In this document: in pieces, positions 8,965 through 18,074 of the stretch
Position numbering within the stretch: position 1 is the stretch's first letter
Layout: the number at the start of each line of letters is the position of its first letter
The notes under the pieces: generated by a model
The model's input: the letters and a program-made list of their open reading frames with translations, nothing else
Told to the model about the DNA's origin: nothing
The model's database searches: none
Program-made: the position numbers and the translations under genes
Assembly: GCF_020966635.1 (NCBI RefSeq)
Contig: NZ_JAJKFQ010000029.1
Span: forward strand, 310,001-374,000
DNA length: 64,000 bases
DNA from: Stieleria sp. JC731
Lineage (GTDB): Bacteria > Planctomycetota > Planctomycetia > Pirellulales > Pirellulaceae
Direction: 5' to 3'

Positions 8965-8972
8965 CACCTCCA
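8965..8972 (-). promoter_or_regulatory. Strong ribosome-binding site of the CheX-like gene
   Basis: On the minus strand the sequence TGGAGGTG ends seven bases before ATG 8957. It is the best Shine-Dalgarno match among the genes of this run and fixes the start of the CheX-like protein. Confidence 0.7.
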
Positions 8973-8999
8973 GTCGAATAATATTGGTACTCATGCAGT

Positions 9000-11018
9000 T
9001 CAAGCTGCCGAGATAAGCAGGTCTAAATCGATGCCGTGCGAAGCTAACAACTGGCACGTTTCGGGCGCCATCGCATCGGCGGGGAAAATGAATCGATAAC
9101 AGGTTCCCTCACCCTTTCGGCTCTCAACTTCAATTGAACCGCCTAGCGACTCGGTCGCTTGCCTCAACGCGCCCATGCCGATCCCTCTGCCACTGATCGA
9201 CGTCACTGTTTTTGAAGTGCTAAGCCCAGTCGCGAACAAAGCGTTTACGAGGTCGTCATCGGTTTGGAATGGTAGGGCACGATCCTGGGCAAGTTTCGCC
9301 ACCCGATCCCAATCGATTCCCTTTCCATCGTCCGAGATCGAAACCACAAATCGCTCGTCTTTGATCGCGGTTTCCAAAATGATCGTTCCGAAATCGCTTT
9401 TCCCCATCAGTTGCCGATCTTCGACTTGCTCCAAACCGTGGTCGACAGCGTTGCGAATCGCATGAACGAGCGCGGACCAGAACGGCGACCAATGTTTCGG
9501 TTCGGTACGGAGGCTTCCTGATCGCACGAGAACATCGATGTTCCCTTTCTCCAGTTGCTTTGCCATTCGCTTTGCCTGTGTCGCAATACGCTTCAGGCGA
9601 ACGTCTGTCGGTTCGAGCTTCCAAGCGGCGACCAATGGAGCCAAGTTCTCGGCGGGTTCACGATTGAGGATGCGTAAAAGCAGTTGGTTGTACTGATCAT
9701 CCGTGAGACGATACTCGTCATCAGTGTCGCTGATCAGACGTCTTAAATTTGCTCGGACATGCGTCCAGCATTCGAATAGCTCTGACCAGATCGCGCCTTC
9801 AGACATTTCCCCCGACTCGGCAAGAGCAGACTCGATGTTGTGGCACGCGTCAGCTAAGCGTTCGATGCCAAAGATGGCCGCGTTTCCTTTGAGCGTGTGG
9901 ATTTTGCGTTTGGTGACTGCTAGATCGACATGCTGGTTTTCTCGCAATCCGTCGATCAGTTCAGAAGACTCGTGAAAGAACTCCAAGAATCCGCTGCGGT
10001 CTTTTGTGATGCCGTCGAGCATCCGAATCAGCTCGCGACTTTCAGCTTCTAGTTTTTGGCGTTCAACTTCCGAAGTGATATCCGTCACAACGACAGTTAG
10101 GTGTTCTGGCTCTGTCGGTTCGATCGGGTAGTATTCGATCGAAAACGTGCTCGCCGCATTCTCAAACCGGGTCGGAAGCTGGTCCAACGTTACTTCGACA
10201 GGCATGATCCCTTCGAAGACTTCCTCGAGTCCGAATGCGAGCCACTCGGCTGCCTTTCGGTCGTGGCGTTCGATCACATCGATCAACGTCTCGCCTGGCT
10301 TGATTTCACCAAGCATGACCTCGACCGCTTTGGAACGCTCTTCTTGGATCGAGCCATGTTGATCAATCGTCAAGAATCCTTGATCCACCGAATTGAGGAT
10401 CATTCGCATGTCGTCGTTGCGAGCCTCAAGCTCGGACGTTCGCATTGCGACAATCTTTTCCAAGCCGATAACGTTGTCGAAGAAACTACGTGCGATAAAG
10501 ACCGCCGCGATCGATTCCAAAACGACGAATGCCGCATGGACGCCGACCACCCAAATCGGCGCGTCATAGTTGAACACACTTGACGGCAACCAATACCAAA
10601 GGAGCAGGTGATGCAGTGCCGCCGTTGTTGCCGCAGCCAAAATCACTGTGGGATTTGCAAACACGGCCAACAGTGCGATCAATACGAAGAAATAAAAGTG
10701 CATCTCGATCTGCACCGGCCCCTGTCCAAAATGCACAAGCAAACCGCCCATGAACATCGCCGAGATACCGATGACGACCGAAACCGCTCGCCGAGATTTG
10801 AATGTCCACAATGCGGTTAGCGGTCCTGCCAACACAGCAGTTGTGAGGACCACTGCATCAATCGCGTCGGTATCGTTGAAGTACGCGATCGCAGCAAAAA
10901 TCGGCAGATGGCAGGCTAGAACGATCGTGAAAACACGATTGATGCGCGCCAAGTAGTCGTTTTCGAAATCCGAAACGGCCGCAGGCAATACAATGTATCG
11001 AGCCAGTGAGGAGAACAT
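9000..11018 (-). CDS. Membrane-bound CheA-like histidine kinase with Hpt domain, no CheW domain
   Basis: A 672-aa protein. Residues about 25-185 are a polytopic membrane region with the AALHHLLLWYWLPSSVFN signature also found at the N-terminus of some MCPs. About 190-320 forms a coiled coil and PAS-like domain. About 340-430 is an Hpt domain with phospho-acceptor His374 in KIHTLKGNAA. About 510-650 is a HATPase domain with an N-box (HAIRNAVDHGLE), SDDGKGID and GRGIGMG. It ends 20-25 residues after the ATPase, so the CheW-like P5 domain of classical CheA is missing, as is a recognisable P2. It thus combines receptor and CheA in one chain. The gene starts seven bases after the thioredoxin-like gene stops, so the two are almost certainly co-transcribed. 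The neighbouring CheY and CheX-like proteins are the likely partners. Confidence 0.85.
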   Translation of the reverse strand: MFSSLARYIVLPAAVSDFENDYLARINRVFTIVLACHLPIFAAIAYFNDTDAIDAVVLTTAVLAGPLTALWTFKSRRAVSVVIGISAMFMGGLLVHFGQGPVQIEMHFYFFVLIALLAVFANPTVILAAATTAALHHLLLWYWLPSSVFNYDAPIWVVGVHAAFVVLESIAAVFIARSFFDNVIGLEKIVAMRTSELEARNDDMRMILNSVDQGFLTIDQHGSIQEERSKAVEVMLGEIKPGETLIDVIERHDRKAAEWLAFGLEEVFEGIMPVEVTLDQLPTRFENAASTFSIEYYPIEPTEPEHLTVVVTDITSEVERQKLEAESRELIRMLDGITKDRSGFLEFFHESSELIDGLRENQHVDLAVTKRKIHTLKGNAAIFGIERLADACHNIESALAESGEMSEGAIWSELFECWTHVRANLRRLISDTDDEYRLTDDQYNQLLLRILNREPAENLAPLVAAWKLEPTDVRLKRIATQAKRMAKQLEKGNIDVLVRSGSLRTEPKHWSPFWSALVHAIRNAVDHGLEQVEDRQLMGKSDFGTIILETAIKDERFVVSISDDGKGIDWDRVAKLAQDRALPFQTDDDLVNALFATGLSTSKTVTSISGRGIGMGALRQATESLGGSIEVESRKGEGTCYRFIFPADAMAPETCQLLASHGIDLDLLISAA

Positions 11019-11025
11019 TCGTGGT

Positions 11026-11676
11026 CTATTCCTGTTCGTACTTCAATTGCAAAGGATCGACAACCTTGCGAAGGCTTCGCGAAACCGCACATCCATAGAT
11101 GGGCAATGACTCAACAGATTGACCTTCAAGCAATGTCTTGATAATGGAAACGTCTTGAACATCGAGACCTTGCTTCCTCGATGTATAGCCGCCGCTGTAG
11201 CGAATTGTGCCGCTGTGGTCGACAACTAGCATCATCGGGCTTGACTCGATTCCGAAGCGCTCCTTCAACTCTGTATGTTTGACGCTTTCCGTTGCGAACC
11301 CTTTTTGCGTCGCTTGTCGGTCAAACTCGGGATCACTGCCGACAAACAAGATCTTTTCGTGAGTACCGTTAATCGGCGTTCGTTCTAGCAACGTTCTCAG
11401 CACTCGTTTTGAACACGGACACTGTAGATTCATCACATGAATCACTCGCAATCGTTGATCTCGGTCTGAAACATCCGAGATCAACCCGGCGTTGACGCGG
11501 CTTCCCATCTCCGGCATTGGCAGTGTGACCCAGTGAGCCACCATCAATGCCGAAATCACAACGCTCAGGCCTATGGCCCACACAACGATCGCGAACTTTC
11601 CACCGATCGCAGTGATACGGCGCAAAACGCTTGGCGTGTTTTCAGTTGATGCTGTGGTGCTCTCCATGCTCTCCAT
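11026..11676 (-). CDS. Membrane-anchored thioredoxin-fold (RedB-like) protein
   Basis: A 216-aa protein with one N-terminal transmembrane segment (about residues 25-50) and an extracytoplasmic domain that resembles the thioredoxin/TlpA fold. The putative redox site is CPC in NLQCPCSKRV (Cys86 and Cys88), a C-x-C rather than the common CxxC. An ESSPMMLVVD strand follows, as in thioredoxins where a cis-Pro lies near the site, and another Cys is in IYGCAVSR. Its stop is seven bases before the CheA-like gene. The context suggests a redox input or partner for that kinase, which is inference. I chose ATG 11676; ATG 11667 is also possible, and the frame upstream to 11976 looks non-coding. The RedB name is a tentative recollection of how such proteins are labelled. 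Confidence 0.6.
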   Translation of the reverse strand: MESMESTTASTENTPSVLRRITAIGGKFAIVVWAIGLSVVISALMVAHWVTLPMPEMGSRVNAGLISDVSDRDQRLRVIHVMNLQCPCSKRVLRTLLERTPINGTHEKILFVGSDPEFDRQATQKGFATESVKHTELKERFGIESSPMMLVVDHSGTIRYSGGYTSRKQGLDVQDVSIIKTLLEGQSVESLPIYGCAVSRSLRKVVDPLQLKYEQE

Positions 11677-12104
11677 TTGACCCAAAGCAAATACAGTTCT
11701 TCTGCCACCTAAAAGGAGGCCCAGTATTACCTTGGACAAAAGTTGACTCTCGGCGCTTTCGGCGACGGTAAACCGACCAAAATGGTTGTACTTCGGTCGA
11801 GGGAATACCCTCGAATCCACCGTGCTCCGCAACCAACCGGACTCGAAGGCCGTGCTGACTCGAAGGCGATGCCGGATGATGCTCACAACGGTCACGCAGA
11901 TGGAATGGCGATCGATGTCATCACGTTGATGAACAACTGACCTTTGCGAGGCAAATCGATAAGCAACAATCCCCACGGCGCAATTGGAAGATCTGTCGCC
12001 GCCATGGGTTGACCACTATCAGATGCGTTGGCGAGCAAAACAAAAGCGATAAACTGTCTGCCGAGAACTGACACAACACCCACCCTCCCCAACCGAATAA
12101 CGCC
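11677..12104. other. Divergent intergenic region
   Basis: 428 bp between the minus-strand chemosensory run and the plus-strand PEP-hydrolase-family gene. It must hold promoters for both. Open frames in it have unlikely composition and no family resemblance. I see no convincing -35/-10 pair or operator. Confidence 0.4.
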
Positions 12105-12935
12105 ATGGCAGAGAGCCGAACTGACATCCTTCAACGACTTCGCAACAAGATCGCAAATGGGCTTCCAATCATCGGTGGCGGTGCCGGGACCGGGATTAGT
12201 GCAAAATGTGAAGAGGCTGGCGGAATCGATTTGATTGTGATCTACAACTCTGGTCGCTACCGCATGGCCGGACGAGGATCTCTGTCAGGCCTGATGCCCT
12301 ATGGAAATGCGAATCAGATTGTGAAGGAGATGGGATACGAAGTCCTGACCGCGGTCACGCAAACTCCGGTGCTTGCCGGGGTGTGCGGAACCGACCCATT
12401 TATGATTCGAAACCGTTTTTTGCGCGAGCTCAAAGATATCGGCTTTGCGGGCATACAAAACTTCCCGACAGTCGGCTTGATTGATGGAACCTTCCGCGCG
12501 AACCTCGAAGAGACCGGCATGGGGTTCGATCTCGAAGTCGAATGTATCGCCGCGGCGCACGATTTGGATTTGCTAACCACCCCTTACGCGTTCGATGCGA
12601 AACAGTCCGAACAACTGACTCAAGCGGGTGCGGATATCATCGTCGCCCACATGGGCCTGACGACCAGCGGAACGATCGGCGCAAAAACAGCGTTCACACT
12701 CGATGACAGTGTTGTCCGTGTCCGCGAGATCGCCGAAGCGGCCAAGTCGGTCCGCGAGGACACAATCGTCCTATGCCACGGCGGTCCGATCGCGATGCCA
12801 GAAGACGCCCAGTATGTTCTCGATCGCGTGTCGATTGTGGACGGATTTTACGGCGCAAGTTCGATGGAACGACTGCCAACCGAGATCGCGTTGACAGACC
12901 AAGTCCGACGTTTTACCGAGATCCGCCGCTCATAG
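12105..12935 (+). CDS. Phosphoenolpyruvate hydrolase-family TIM-barrel protein
   Basis: A 276-aa protein matching the family annotated as phosphoenolpyruvate hydrolase or TIM-barrel signal transduction protein, related to PEP mutase/isocitrate lyase barrels. Recognisable stretches are [14 protein letters not shown] near the N-terminus, [33 protein letters not shown] and VLCHGGPI. In many bacteria and fungi this domain is next to or fused with a Tm-1-like (UPF0261) ATP-binding domain; no such gene is nearby here. The enzymatic role of the family is poorly established, so the name should be read as a family label. ATG 12105 gives the usual length and directly precedes the conserved start. Its TAG stop falls inside a short direct repeat (12931-12957). 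Confidence 0.8.
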   Translation: MAESRTDILQRLRNKIANGLPIIGGGAGTGISAKCEEAGGIDLIVIYNSGRYRMAGRGSLSGLMPYGNANQIVKEMGYEVLTAVTQTPVLAGVCGTDPFMIRNRFLRELKDIGFAGIQNFPTVGLIDGTFRANLEETGMGFDLEVECIAAAHDLDLLTTPYAFDAKQSEQLTQAGADIIVAHMGLTTSGTIGAKTAFTLDDSVVRVREIAEAAKSVREDTIVLCHGGPIAMPEDAQYVLDRVSIVDGFYGASSMERLPTEIALTDQVRRFTEIRRS

Positions 12936-12957
12936 ATCCGTCGTGCATAGATCCGTC
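12931..12957 (+). repeat. Short direct repeat at gene end
   Basis: The 12-mer CATAGATCCGTC occurs at 12931-12942 and 12946-12957, and a degraded copy (AAAGATTCGTC) follows. The first copy contains the TAG stop of the PEP-hydrolase-family gene. It may be a local duplication. Confidence 0.6.
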
Positions 12958-12994
12958 ATACAAAGATTCGTCGGCGGATCTGTTGGACTTTGCC

Positions 12995-14692
12995 CTACCT
13001 AGAATCGGACTGCGACGATTTCTTTCGTCGCTGTGTAATCAACGCGTGCATCACATCACTTCGACGAACAACGCCTTGCAATTCGTGAGGCTTACCGCGA
13101 CTGACAACAGGAATACAGTCGTCCGTTTCACCTTGAAACAATTCGAACGCTTTGGTCGCCGGGTCGTCCATGTGCAAGTACGACTGCAAATCACTGACCA
13201 AGTCTTCGGCGCGGACTAATTTTGCCGCGCTATGATCAAACAAAACATCGCTTAGCAACGGATAACGTATCACGCCGACGACGCTAAGTTTGTCATCGAC
13301 AACCGGGTATGTGTTGTCATGACTGTGTTCGATATGGTCGACAACTTGATCAAAATCAGCCGACTGATGGATGCCTTTCGTCTTTCGCAACAAATCGCTG
13401 ACCTTGACTTTGCTGATCGAAGCCGGGGTCGGTTCACTCCGCCGCAGCGCCGATCGAAAACGGTCGACCACATTGCGAAGCTGCTCCATCGGAGTCCGAC
13501 TGGTGTGGTGAATCGCTTGGGCCAGAGGAACTTCGCCGGTCTGAAGCAACGATTTCCGGATCCAAAGCGGCCCGAGAATTTCGAATAGAACGACGGAACC
13601 CAAGATGATGTCCTGAATCGGTTTGCCCAGCGACTCATCACGGCCGACAGCAATCGTTGACAATGCAATTGCCGCGCCCGCCTGGGCGAAAAGACAGGCC
13701 CCACCCCAATCACGCAATTCGCGTGGTTGACGCGTCACCTTGGCAGCAAGGTAAACACCAAACCATTTGCCTAGGACACGAAAAACGATATAGACCGCCC
13801 CAAGCTTACCGGCGGTGATAAACGCCCCTAAATCAAGCTCGGTTCCGTGGGCGACAAAAAACAAGACCGCAAGCAGGCCCGATAAGTGGTCCAGCTCGTC
13901 AACGATCTTCTGCTTGTAGTCCGACGTATTGGCAACGGTCACTCCCATCATCAGGAACGACAGCATGTAGGGAACTTCGAATGTTTCATCGATTCCCAAC
14001 AGGAAGGTGATCGCAGCAACCAAAAGCACCAACCAACGTTTCATGCTCAGAAAGCCACAGCCATAACTGACAACCAAGCCGGCTACGATTCCCAGGACGA
14101 TTGAACCGAGAACGTTGCCGATCACGCTCATTAATTCCGTGGCAAAACCGGTATGCAGCTTCCCTTGAGAATACTCGATTGTCAGGAAAGCGAATTCGAA
14201 CAGGACGATGCACGCGAAGTTGTTCATCGCGACCAGAAATCCGGTGCTTTCGGTCACGGGACCTTCGGACCTAAATTCTTTCAGCACCAGAATCGTTGTC
14301 GCAGGTGCCGTGGCCACCGCCAGGCAGCCGAGTAGCAGAGCCATGCTGCCGGTACAACCGAACAGAAATAACCCCACAGCGACGAACAACAGCGTTAAGA
14401 AAATTTCGCCTGCGGAAATCATCAAGCAGTGCGCAGCGACACGCCTGACTTTGGAAAACGTAAACTCGCAGCCGAGATTAAAAAGCACCAACGCCATCGC
14501 GAGCTTCAAAAGGGGCTCGACAATCGTCACATGGTCTTCGGGAACCCAATCCAAAGCACTGGGGCCGACCAGCAATCCGACCAAAAGGTAAGCGGTCACT
14601 TTTGGCAGATGGACGAGATCGGCGAACACGCCTGCGGCCAAGCAGGCGGCCAACAACAAGCCGATCGTACTGGTAATTTGCAAGTCTCCCAT
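12995..14692 (-). CDS. CPA2 (KefB-type) cation/proton antiporter with C-terminal CBS pair
   Basis: 565 aa. About 12 hydrophobic segments occupy residues 5-385, with the CPA2 opening pattern LHLPKVTAYLLVGLLVGPSAL-like and later FNLGCEFTF. Proteins of this class exchange K+ or Na+ for H+. The C-terminal region (about 440-555) carries two CBS motifs, one with HSHDNTYPVVDD and GVIRYPLL, one with DDCIPVVSRG and GVVRRSDVM. CBS pairs usually bind adenine nucleotides and control transport. A TrkA-N domain, common in KefB/C, is not visible. ATG 14692 directly precedes the first membrane segment; the longer in-frame start at 14842 adds 50 non-conserved residues. It is transcribed away from the operon at 15145. 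Confidence 0.85.
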   Translation of the reverse strand: MGDLQITSTIGLLLAACLAAGVFADLVHLPKVTAYLLVGLLVGPSALDWVPEDHVTIVEPLLKLAMALVLFNLGCEFTFSKVRRVAAHCLMISAGEIFLTLLFVAVGLFLFGCTGSMALLLGCLAVATAPATTILVLKEFRSEGPVTESTGFLVAMNNFACIVLFEFAFLTIEYSQGKLHTGFATELMSVIGNVLGSIVLGIVAGLVVSYGCGFLSMKRWLVLLVAAITFLLGIDETFEVPYMLSFLMMGVTVANTSDYKQKIVDELDHLSGLLAVLFFVAHGTELDLGAFITAGKLGAVYIVFRVLGKWFGVYLAAKVTRQPRELRDWGGACLFAQAGAAIALSTIAVGRDESLGKPIQDIILGSVVLFEILGPLWIRKSLLQTGEVPLAQAIHHTSRTPMEQLRNVVDRFRSALRRSEPTPASISKVKVSDLLRKTKGIHQSADFDQVVDHIEHSHDNTYPVVDDKLSVVGVIRYPLLSDVLFDHSAAKLVRAEDLVSDLQSYLHMDDPATKAFELFQGETDDCIPVVSRGKPHELQGVVRRSDVMHALITQRRKKSSQSDSR

Positions 14693-15050
14693 GGGTGCAA
14701 AGTTTAGTCGATTTCGCGAATTGCGGGGCTCTGCGAAGATCGCTTCTGGGGCTGGAGGTCTGGCGAAGTGCAATTGCTCCAATTGTGTGCGTCGTGCGGG
14801 CGACCGAACCTTTCGAAATCGCACCCCGGCGGAGACACGCAATCGTTACTCGGAACGCTGATTGCGACTTCGGGCTGGGCGGTCAGATCCAGCAGATGCG
14901 TGCACCGTATGAAAGTGAGACATCAGAGGGCGAATGCGGGGGCTGCCGCGCAGGACAGATCCACAGGCCAGCCGATTGCGAGATAGTGGTTCTCCTATTG
15001 CTGGCAGCCACGTTGTTTCGGTCCGCTCACGTGCGACCACACAAAAACGC
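14693..15050. other. Intergenic region between antiporter and 15-kb operon
   Basis: With the promoter next to it, this makes 452 bp without a gene. Overlapping frames on both strands exist but are rich in Arg/Cys/Gly and resemble nothing. The left side should contain the antiporter promoter; no clear consensus was seen. Confidence 0.4.
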
Positions 15051-15079
15051 TTGACACTTATAGACCGAATGTCTAAAGT
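15051..15079 (+). promoter_or_regulatory. Sigma70-like promoter with embedded dyad, upstream of the 15-kb operon
   Basis: TTGACA at 15051-15056 and TAAAGT at 15074-15079 are separated by exactly 17 bp, close to the housekeeping consensus. Between and touching the -10 box is the inverted repeat TAGAC-N5-GTCTA (15061-15075), placed where a repressor would block polymerase. The start codon of the first operon gene is 66 bp after the -10 box. No other promoter as good was noticed upstream of the following seven overlapping genes. The dyad as an operator is inference. Confidence 0.6.
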
Positions 15080-15144
15080 ATCTCCTGTCGCGACGGGGGT
15101 CGTCACTTCGTCGCTGCGAGTTCGATCGCGAGCGAGAGAAACCG

Positions 15145-16773
15145 ATGGACAGAATCACGTTTCTTAGATTGGCGTGTTTGGCGGGACTATGCCTCCCGTT
15201 CTCGGTGTGCGGCACCTCGACCGCAATGGGACAAGCGGCGAGCGAAAGGAAACCGGTTCGTTCGACGACGACTCAGACACCGGCATCGCTATCTGCTGAG
15301 TCGATTGTCAAAGAAACTCGCATCTCTGATTCTTTGGGTGATTCGTTTGCAAAATGGATTGACGAACGCGGCGAACAGACTTGGGGCGAGCCGCCGGAGC
15401 CTTGTGATGACCTAACGTTTGCTCGGCGAGTTTACCTAGACTTGATGGGCCGCGTTCCCAGTGTTTCCGAGATTCGGGATTACCGTGAGCTTGGCGACCA
15501 ACGGCGTGAACTGCTGGTCGAAGAGCTTGTCTTTGGCGAAGGCCCACGACGTGACACCTATATCCGACTGCTCGCGTCCAACCTTGCACGACAATGGCGT
15601 CAGGTGCTCGTCCCGCCGGGAACGGTTGCCGCGGCACAAACGATCGCTCTGGAAACTTGGCTTCGCGAAGCGTTTTCGGAAAACCGTGCCTTCGACGAAA
15701 CGATGCGTGAATTGGCCCGGGTGCAAAGTCCTGCCGATGCCGGCGGATATTATCAACTCGTCGGTGCGACACCGGAGAGCTACGCCGGACACTTATCGCG
15801 TGTATTGCTAGGCGTTCGTATCGACTGCGCCCAATGTCACGACCATCCATTTACAGACTGGAAACAAGAAGACTTCTGGGGATTGGCGGCATTCTTTAGC
15901 GACCTTCAGAACATCAACCCTGATCCCAACGCTTCGCGCAGTTCCGGTTCTGGCAAGATCACTCACGAAGGCACGACCTATACCGCGAAGTTCCTGTGGG
16001 AATCCGAAGCGATCAACGAACCGTCACGGTCACCCAAAGTTCGCTTCGCTCAGTGGATCACATCGAAAGACAATCCAAACTTTTCGGCCACATCGGTTAA
16101 TCGTTTTTGGCAGCTGCTTGTCGGACGTGGTTTGTATGCCGACGTGGAAAACCTGGATCTGGCTACCGAAGAAGAGCGTGCCTTCTTAGATGAATTTGGA
16201 AAGCAGTTCGCCAACGAAGGCTTTGACGTTCACAAATTGGTCGCCGGGATCTGCAAATCGAAGTGGTATGGATCAAAGGCGATGACTTCATCAGAAAGTC
16301 TTGATGCCTTCCAAAGGGACTTAAAAGTGATTAGCCCCGAACAGGTATTCGACTCACTGGAACAGTCACTGCATCTGCCGATCAGCCGAATCGATCCGAG
16401 CGCACCGCGTTGGACCGGGGCTCGCGACCAAATGGTCAATCGCCTCGGTGAAGCGATCGGTGAAACGCCGGAAGACTATGCTTCCGGAATTCCACAAGCG
16501 CTGATGATGATGAATGGGCAAATCACAAGTCAGGCGATCGACCTGGAACGAAGTCGTCTTCTGCGTGCGGTTGTCGAATCACCATTCTTTGACGAACCGA
16601 CCAGAATCGAAACGCTCTACCTGGCCGTTCTGACTCGGCAACCGACGGACAGTGAAAAGAAGTCTTTGGCGGAATATTTAGACAAAAAGAACACTCCCGA
16701 GAGTCGTCGTAGGGCATTCGGGGAAATCCTTTGGGCCCTTCTGAACAGTCCGGAGTTCGTACTATGTCGATAA
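15145..16773 (+). CDS. DUF1549/DUF1553 secreted planctomycete protein
   Basis: 542 aa. A signal peptide (hydrophobic core about 8-22, possible cleavage after AMGQA) is followed by the DUF1549 domain, starting at CDDLTFARRVYLDLMGR, and the DUF1553 domain in the C-terminal half. A CxxCH-like site, CAQCHDHPF, lies near residue 230; this is the usual c-type heme attachment pattern and is conserved in DUF1549 proteins. The family is abundant in Planctomycetes and normally paired with DUF1501, as here; its function is not established. It is the first gene of an operon with all junctions overlapping. The next start lies 10 bp before its stop. Confidence 0.88.
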   Translation: MDRITFLRLACLAGLCLPFSVCGTSTAMGQAASERKPVRSTTTQTPASLSAESIVKETRISDSLGDSFAKWIDERGEQTWGEPPEPCDDLTFARRVYLDLMGRVPSVSEIRDYRELGDQRRELLVEELVFGEGPRRDTYIRLLASNLARQWRQVLVPPGTVAAAQTIALETWLREAFSENRAFDETMRELARVQSPADAGGYYQLVGATPESYAGHLSRVLLGVRIDCAQCHDHPFTDWKQEDFWGLAAFFSDLQNINPDPNASRSSGSGKITHEGTTYTAKFLWESEAINEPSRSPKVRFAQWITSKDNPNFSATSVNRFWQLLVGRGLYADVENLDLATEEERAFLDEFGKQFANEGFDVHKLVAGICKSKWYGSKAMTSSESLDAFQRDLKVISPEQVFDSLEQSLHLPISRIDPSAPRWTGARDQMVNRLGEAIGETPEDYASGIPQALMMMNGQITSQAIDLERSRLLRAVVESPFFDEPTRIETLYLAVLTRQPTDSEKKSLAEYLDKKNTPESRRRAFGEILWALLNSPEFVLCR

Positions 16774-18074
16774 CAAGCCGGTTCGATCAGTTTTCGCGAC
16801 GCGACTTGATTCGCATCGCAGCGGCTTCGGTGGGCGGTTTTTCCTGTTCGCCTTGGCTACCGCGTTTGGCACAAGCCGCAAACGGCAAACGGCCCCCCAA
16901 AAGCTGCATTCTGCTGTGGATGTCGGGTGGACCGAGTCAAATAGAAACGTTGTCACCGAAACCGAACCATCGCAATGGAGGTCCTACCAAGGCGATTTCA
17001 ACTGCTGTCACCGGTATCGAACTGAGCGACAACTTGCCTGGATTGGCAAAGCAAATGAAAGATGTTGCTTTGATCCGGTCCATGAAAACTCGCGAAGGCG
17101 ATCACGGCCGAGCGACTCAACTGATGATGACGGGATATCGGCCCATGGGAAACATGACCGACAATCCGGTCTTCGGGTCGATGGTTTCACATCGGATGAA
17201 AATCGATGAACATCCCCTACCCGGGTTTGTATCGATCGCACCGTTCCAACGAACCGGCTTGGGGTCGGGCTACTTAGGACCAGACCATTCACCATTGTTG
17301 GTTTCCGGGGCAAGCAACGATCCGAATACACGTGCCAACCTGACAATCGAAAATTTGGATATCCCCGGAGGTGACAACAGCGTCCTCGCCGAACGACAAG
17401 CATTGCTTTCGATGATGCGTCGTGGTGCTCCGCCGACATCAACTTCGGCTGTGAAGCATGCATCAGTCTATGACCAAGCGATGCGAATGATCGAATCACG
17501 CGGCGAAGGCGCTTTCAATCTTGATGAAGAAAAAGCTGAGCTACGAGATGCCTATGGTCGCAACCGATTCGGGCAAGGCTGTCTTCTCGCACGCCGACTT
17601 GTCGAACGCGGTGTGCCTTTTGTCGAAGTCACCTTATCACAAGCTGCCGGTGGAACCTGGGATTCGCACCTCGACAACTTCAACACTGTCAGCTCGATGT
17701 GCGAAACACTGGATCCCGCCTGGTCGACACTGATTTCAGATTTGCGTGACCGTGGATTACTTGACTCCACCATGGTTGTCTGGATGGGTGAATTCGGCCG
17801 TACCCCACGAATCAACACCAATAGCGGACGCGATCACTTTCCGGATGCCTGGAGCGTTGCCCTTGCGGGAGCCAAAATCCAGGGCGGACAGGTGTACGGA
17901 AAGACCAGCAAAGACGGCATGGAGGTCACCGATAAACCGGTGCAAGCGAAAGACTTGTTTGCCACAATGTTGGAAGGCTTAGGAATCAATTCGGCTGACA
18001 GCAACATGAAAGGCGATCGGCCGATGCCTCTGATCGACGAAGGCGGCGAACCAATCGAGGAGTTGCTCGGATGA
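16764..18074 (+). CDS. DUF1501 protein with Tat signal
   Basis: 436 aa. The N-terminus has a twin-arginine motif, FSRRDLIRIAAASVGG, followed by a hydrophobic stretch, so the protein is probably exported folded. The mature part has the DUF1501 pattern: ILLWMSGGPSQIETLSPKP near residue 50, later REGDHGRATQLMMTGYRP, and VVWMGEFGRTPRIN about residue 340. DUF1501 is distantly related to the alkaline phosphatase/sulfatase fold. It is found next to DUF1549/1553 genes in planctomycetes. ATG 16764 overlaps the upstream gene by 10 bp and puts the Tat motif near the start; an in-frame start at 16731 is less likely. The gene ends in an ATGA overlap with the EF-hand gene. Confidence 0.88.
   Translation: MSITSRFDQFSRRDLIRIAAASVGGFSCSPWLPRLAQAANGKRPPKSCILLWMSGGPSQIETLSPKPNHRNGGPTKAISTAVTGIELSDNLPGLAKQMKDVALIRSMKTREGDHGRATQLMMTGYRPMGNMTDNPVFGSMVSHRMKIDEHPLPGFVSIAPFQRTGLGSGYLGPDHSPLLVSGASNDPNTRANLTIENLDIPGGDNSVLAERQALLSMMRRGAPPTSTSAVKHASVYDQAMRMIESRGEGAFNLDEEKAELRDAYGRNRFGQGCLLARRLVERGVPFVEVTLSQAAGGTWDSHLDNFNTVSSMCETLDPAWSTLISDLRDRGLLDSTMVVWMGEFGRTPRINTNSGRDHFPDAWSVALAGAKIQGGQVYGKTSKDGMEVTDKPVQAKDLFATMLEGLGINSADSNMKGDRPMPLIDEGGEPIEELLG

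Noticed and set aside
14695-15054. A 119-codon plus-strand frame before the operon
   Set aside because: It ends at the promoter, is Arg/Cys-rich with no pattern, and has no ribosome site.
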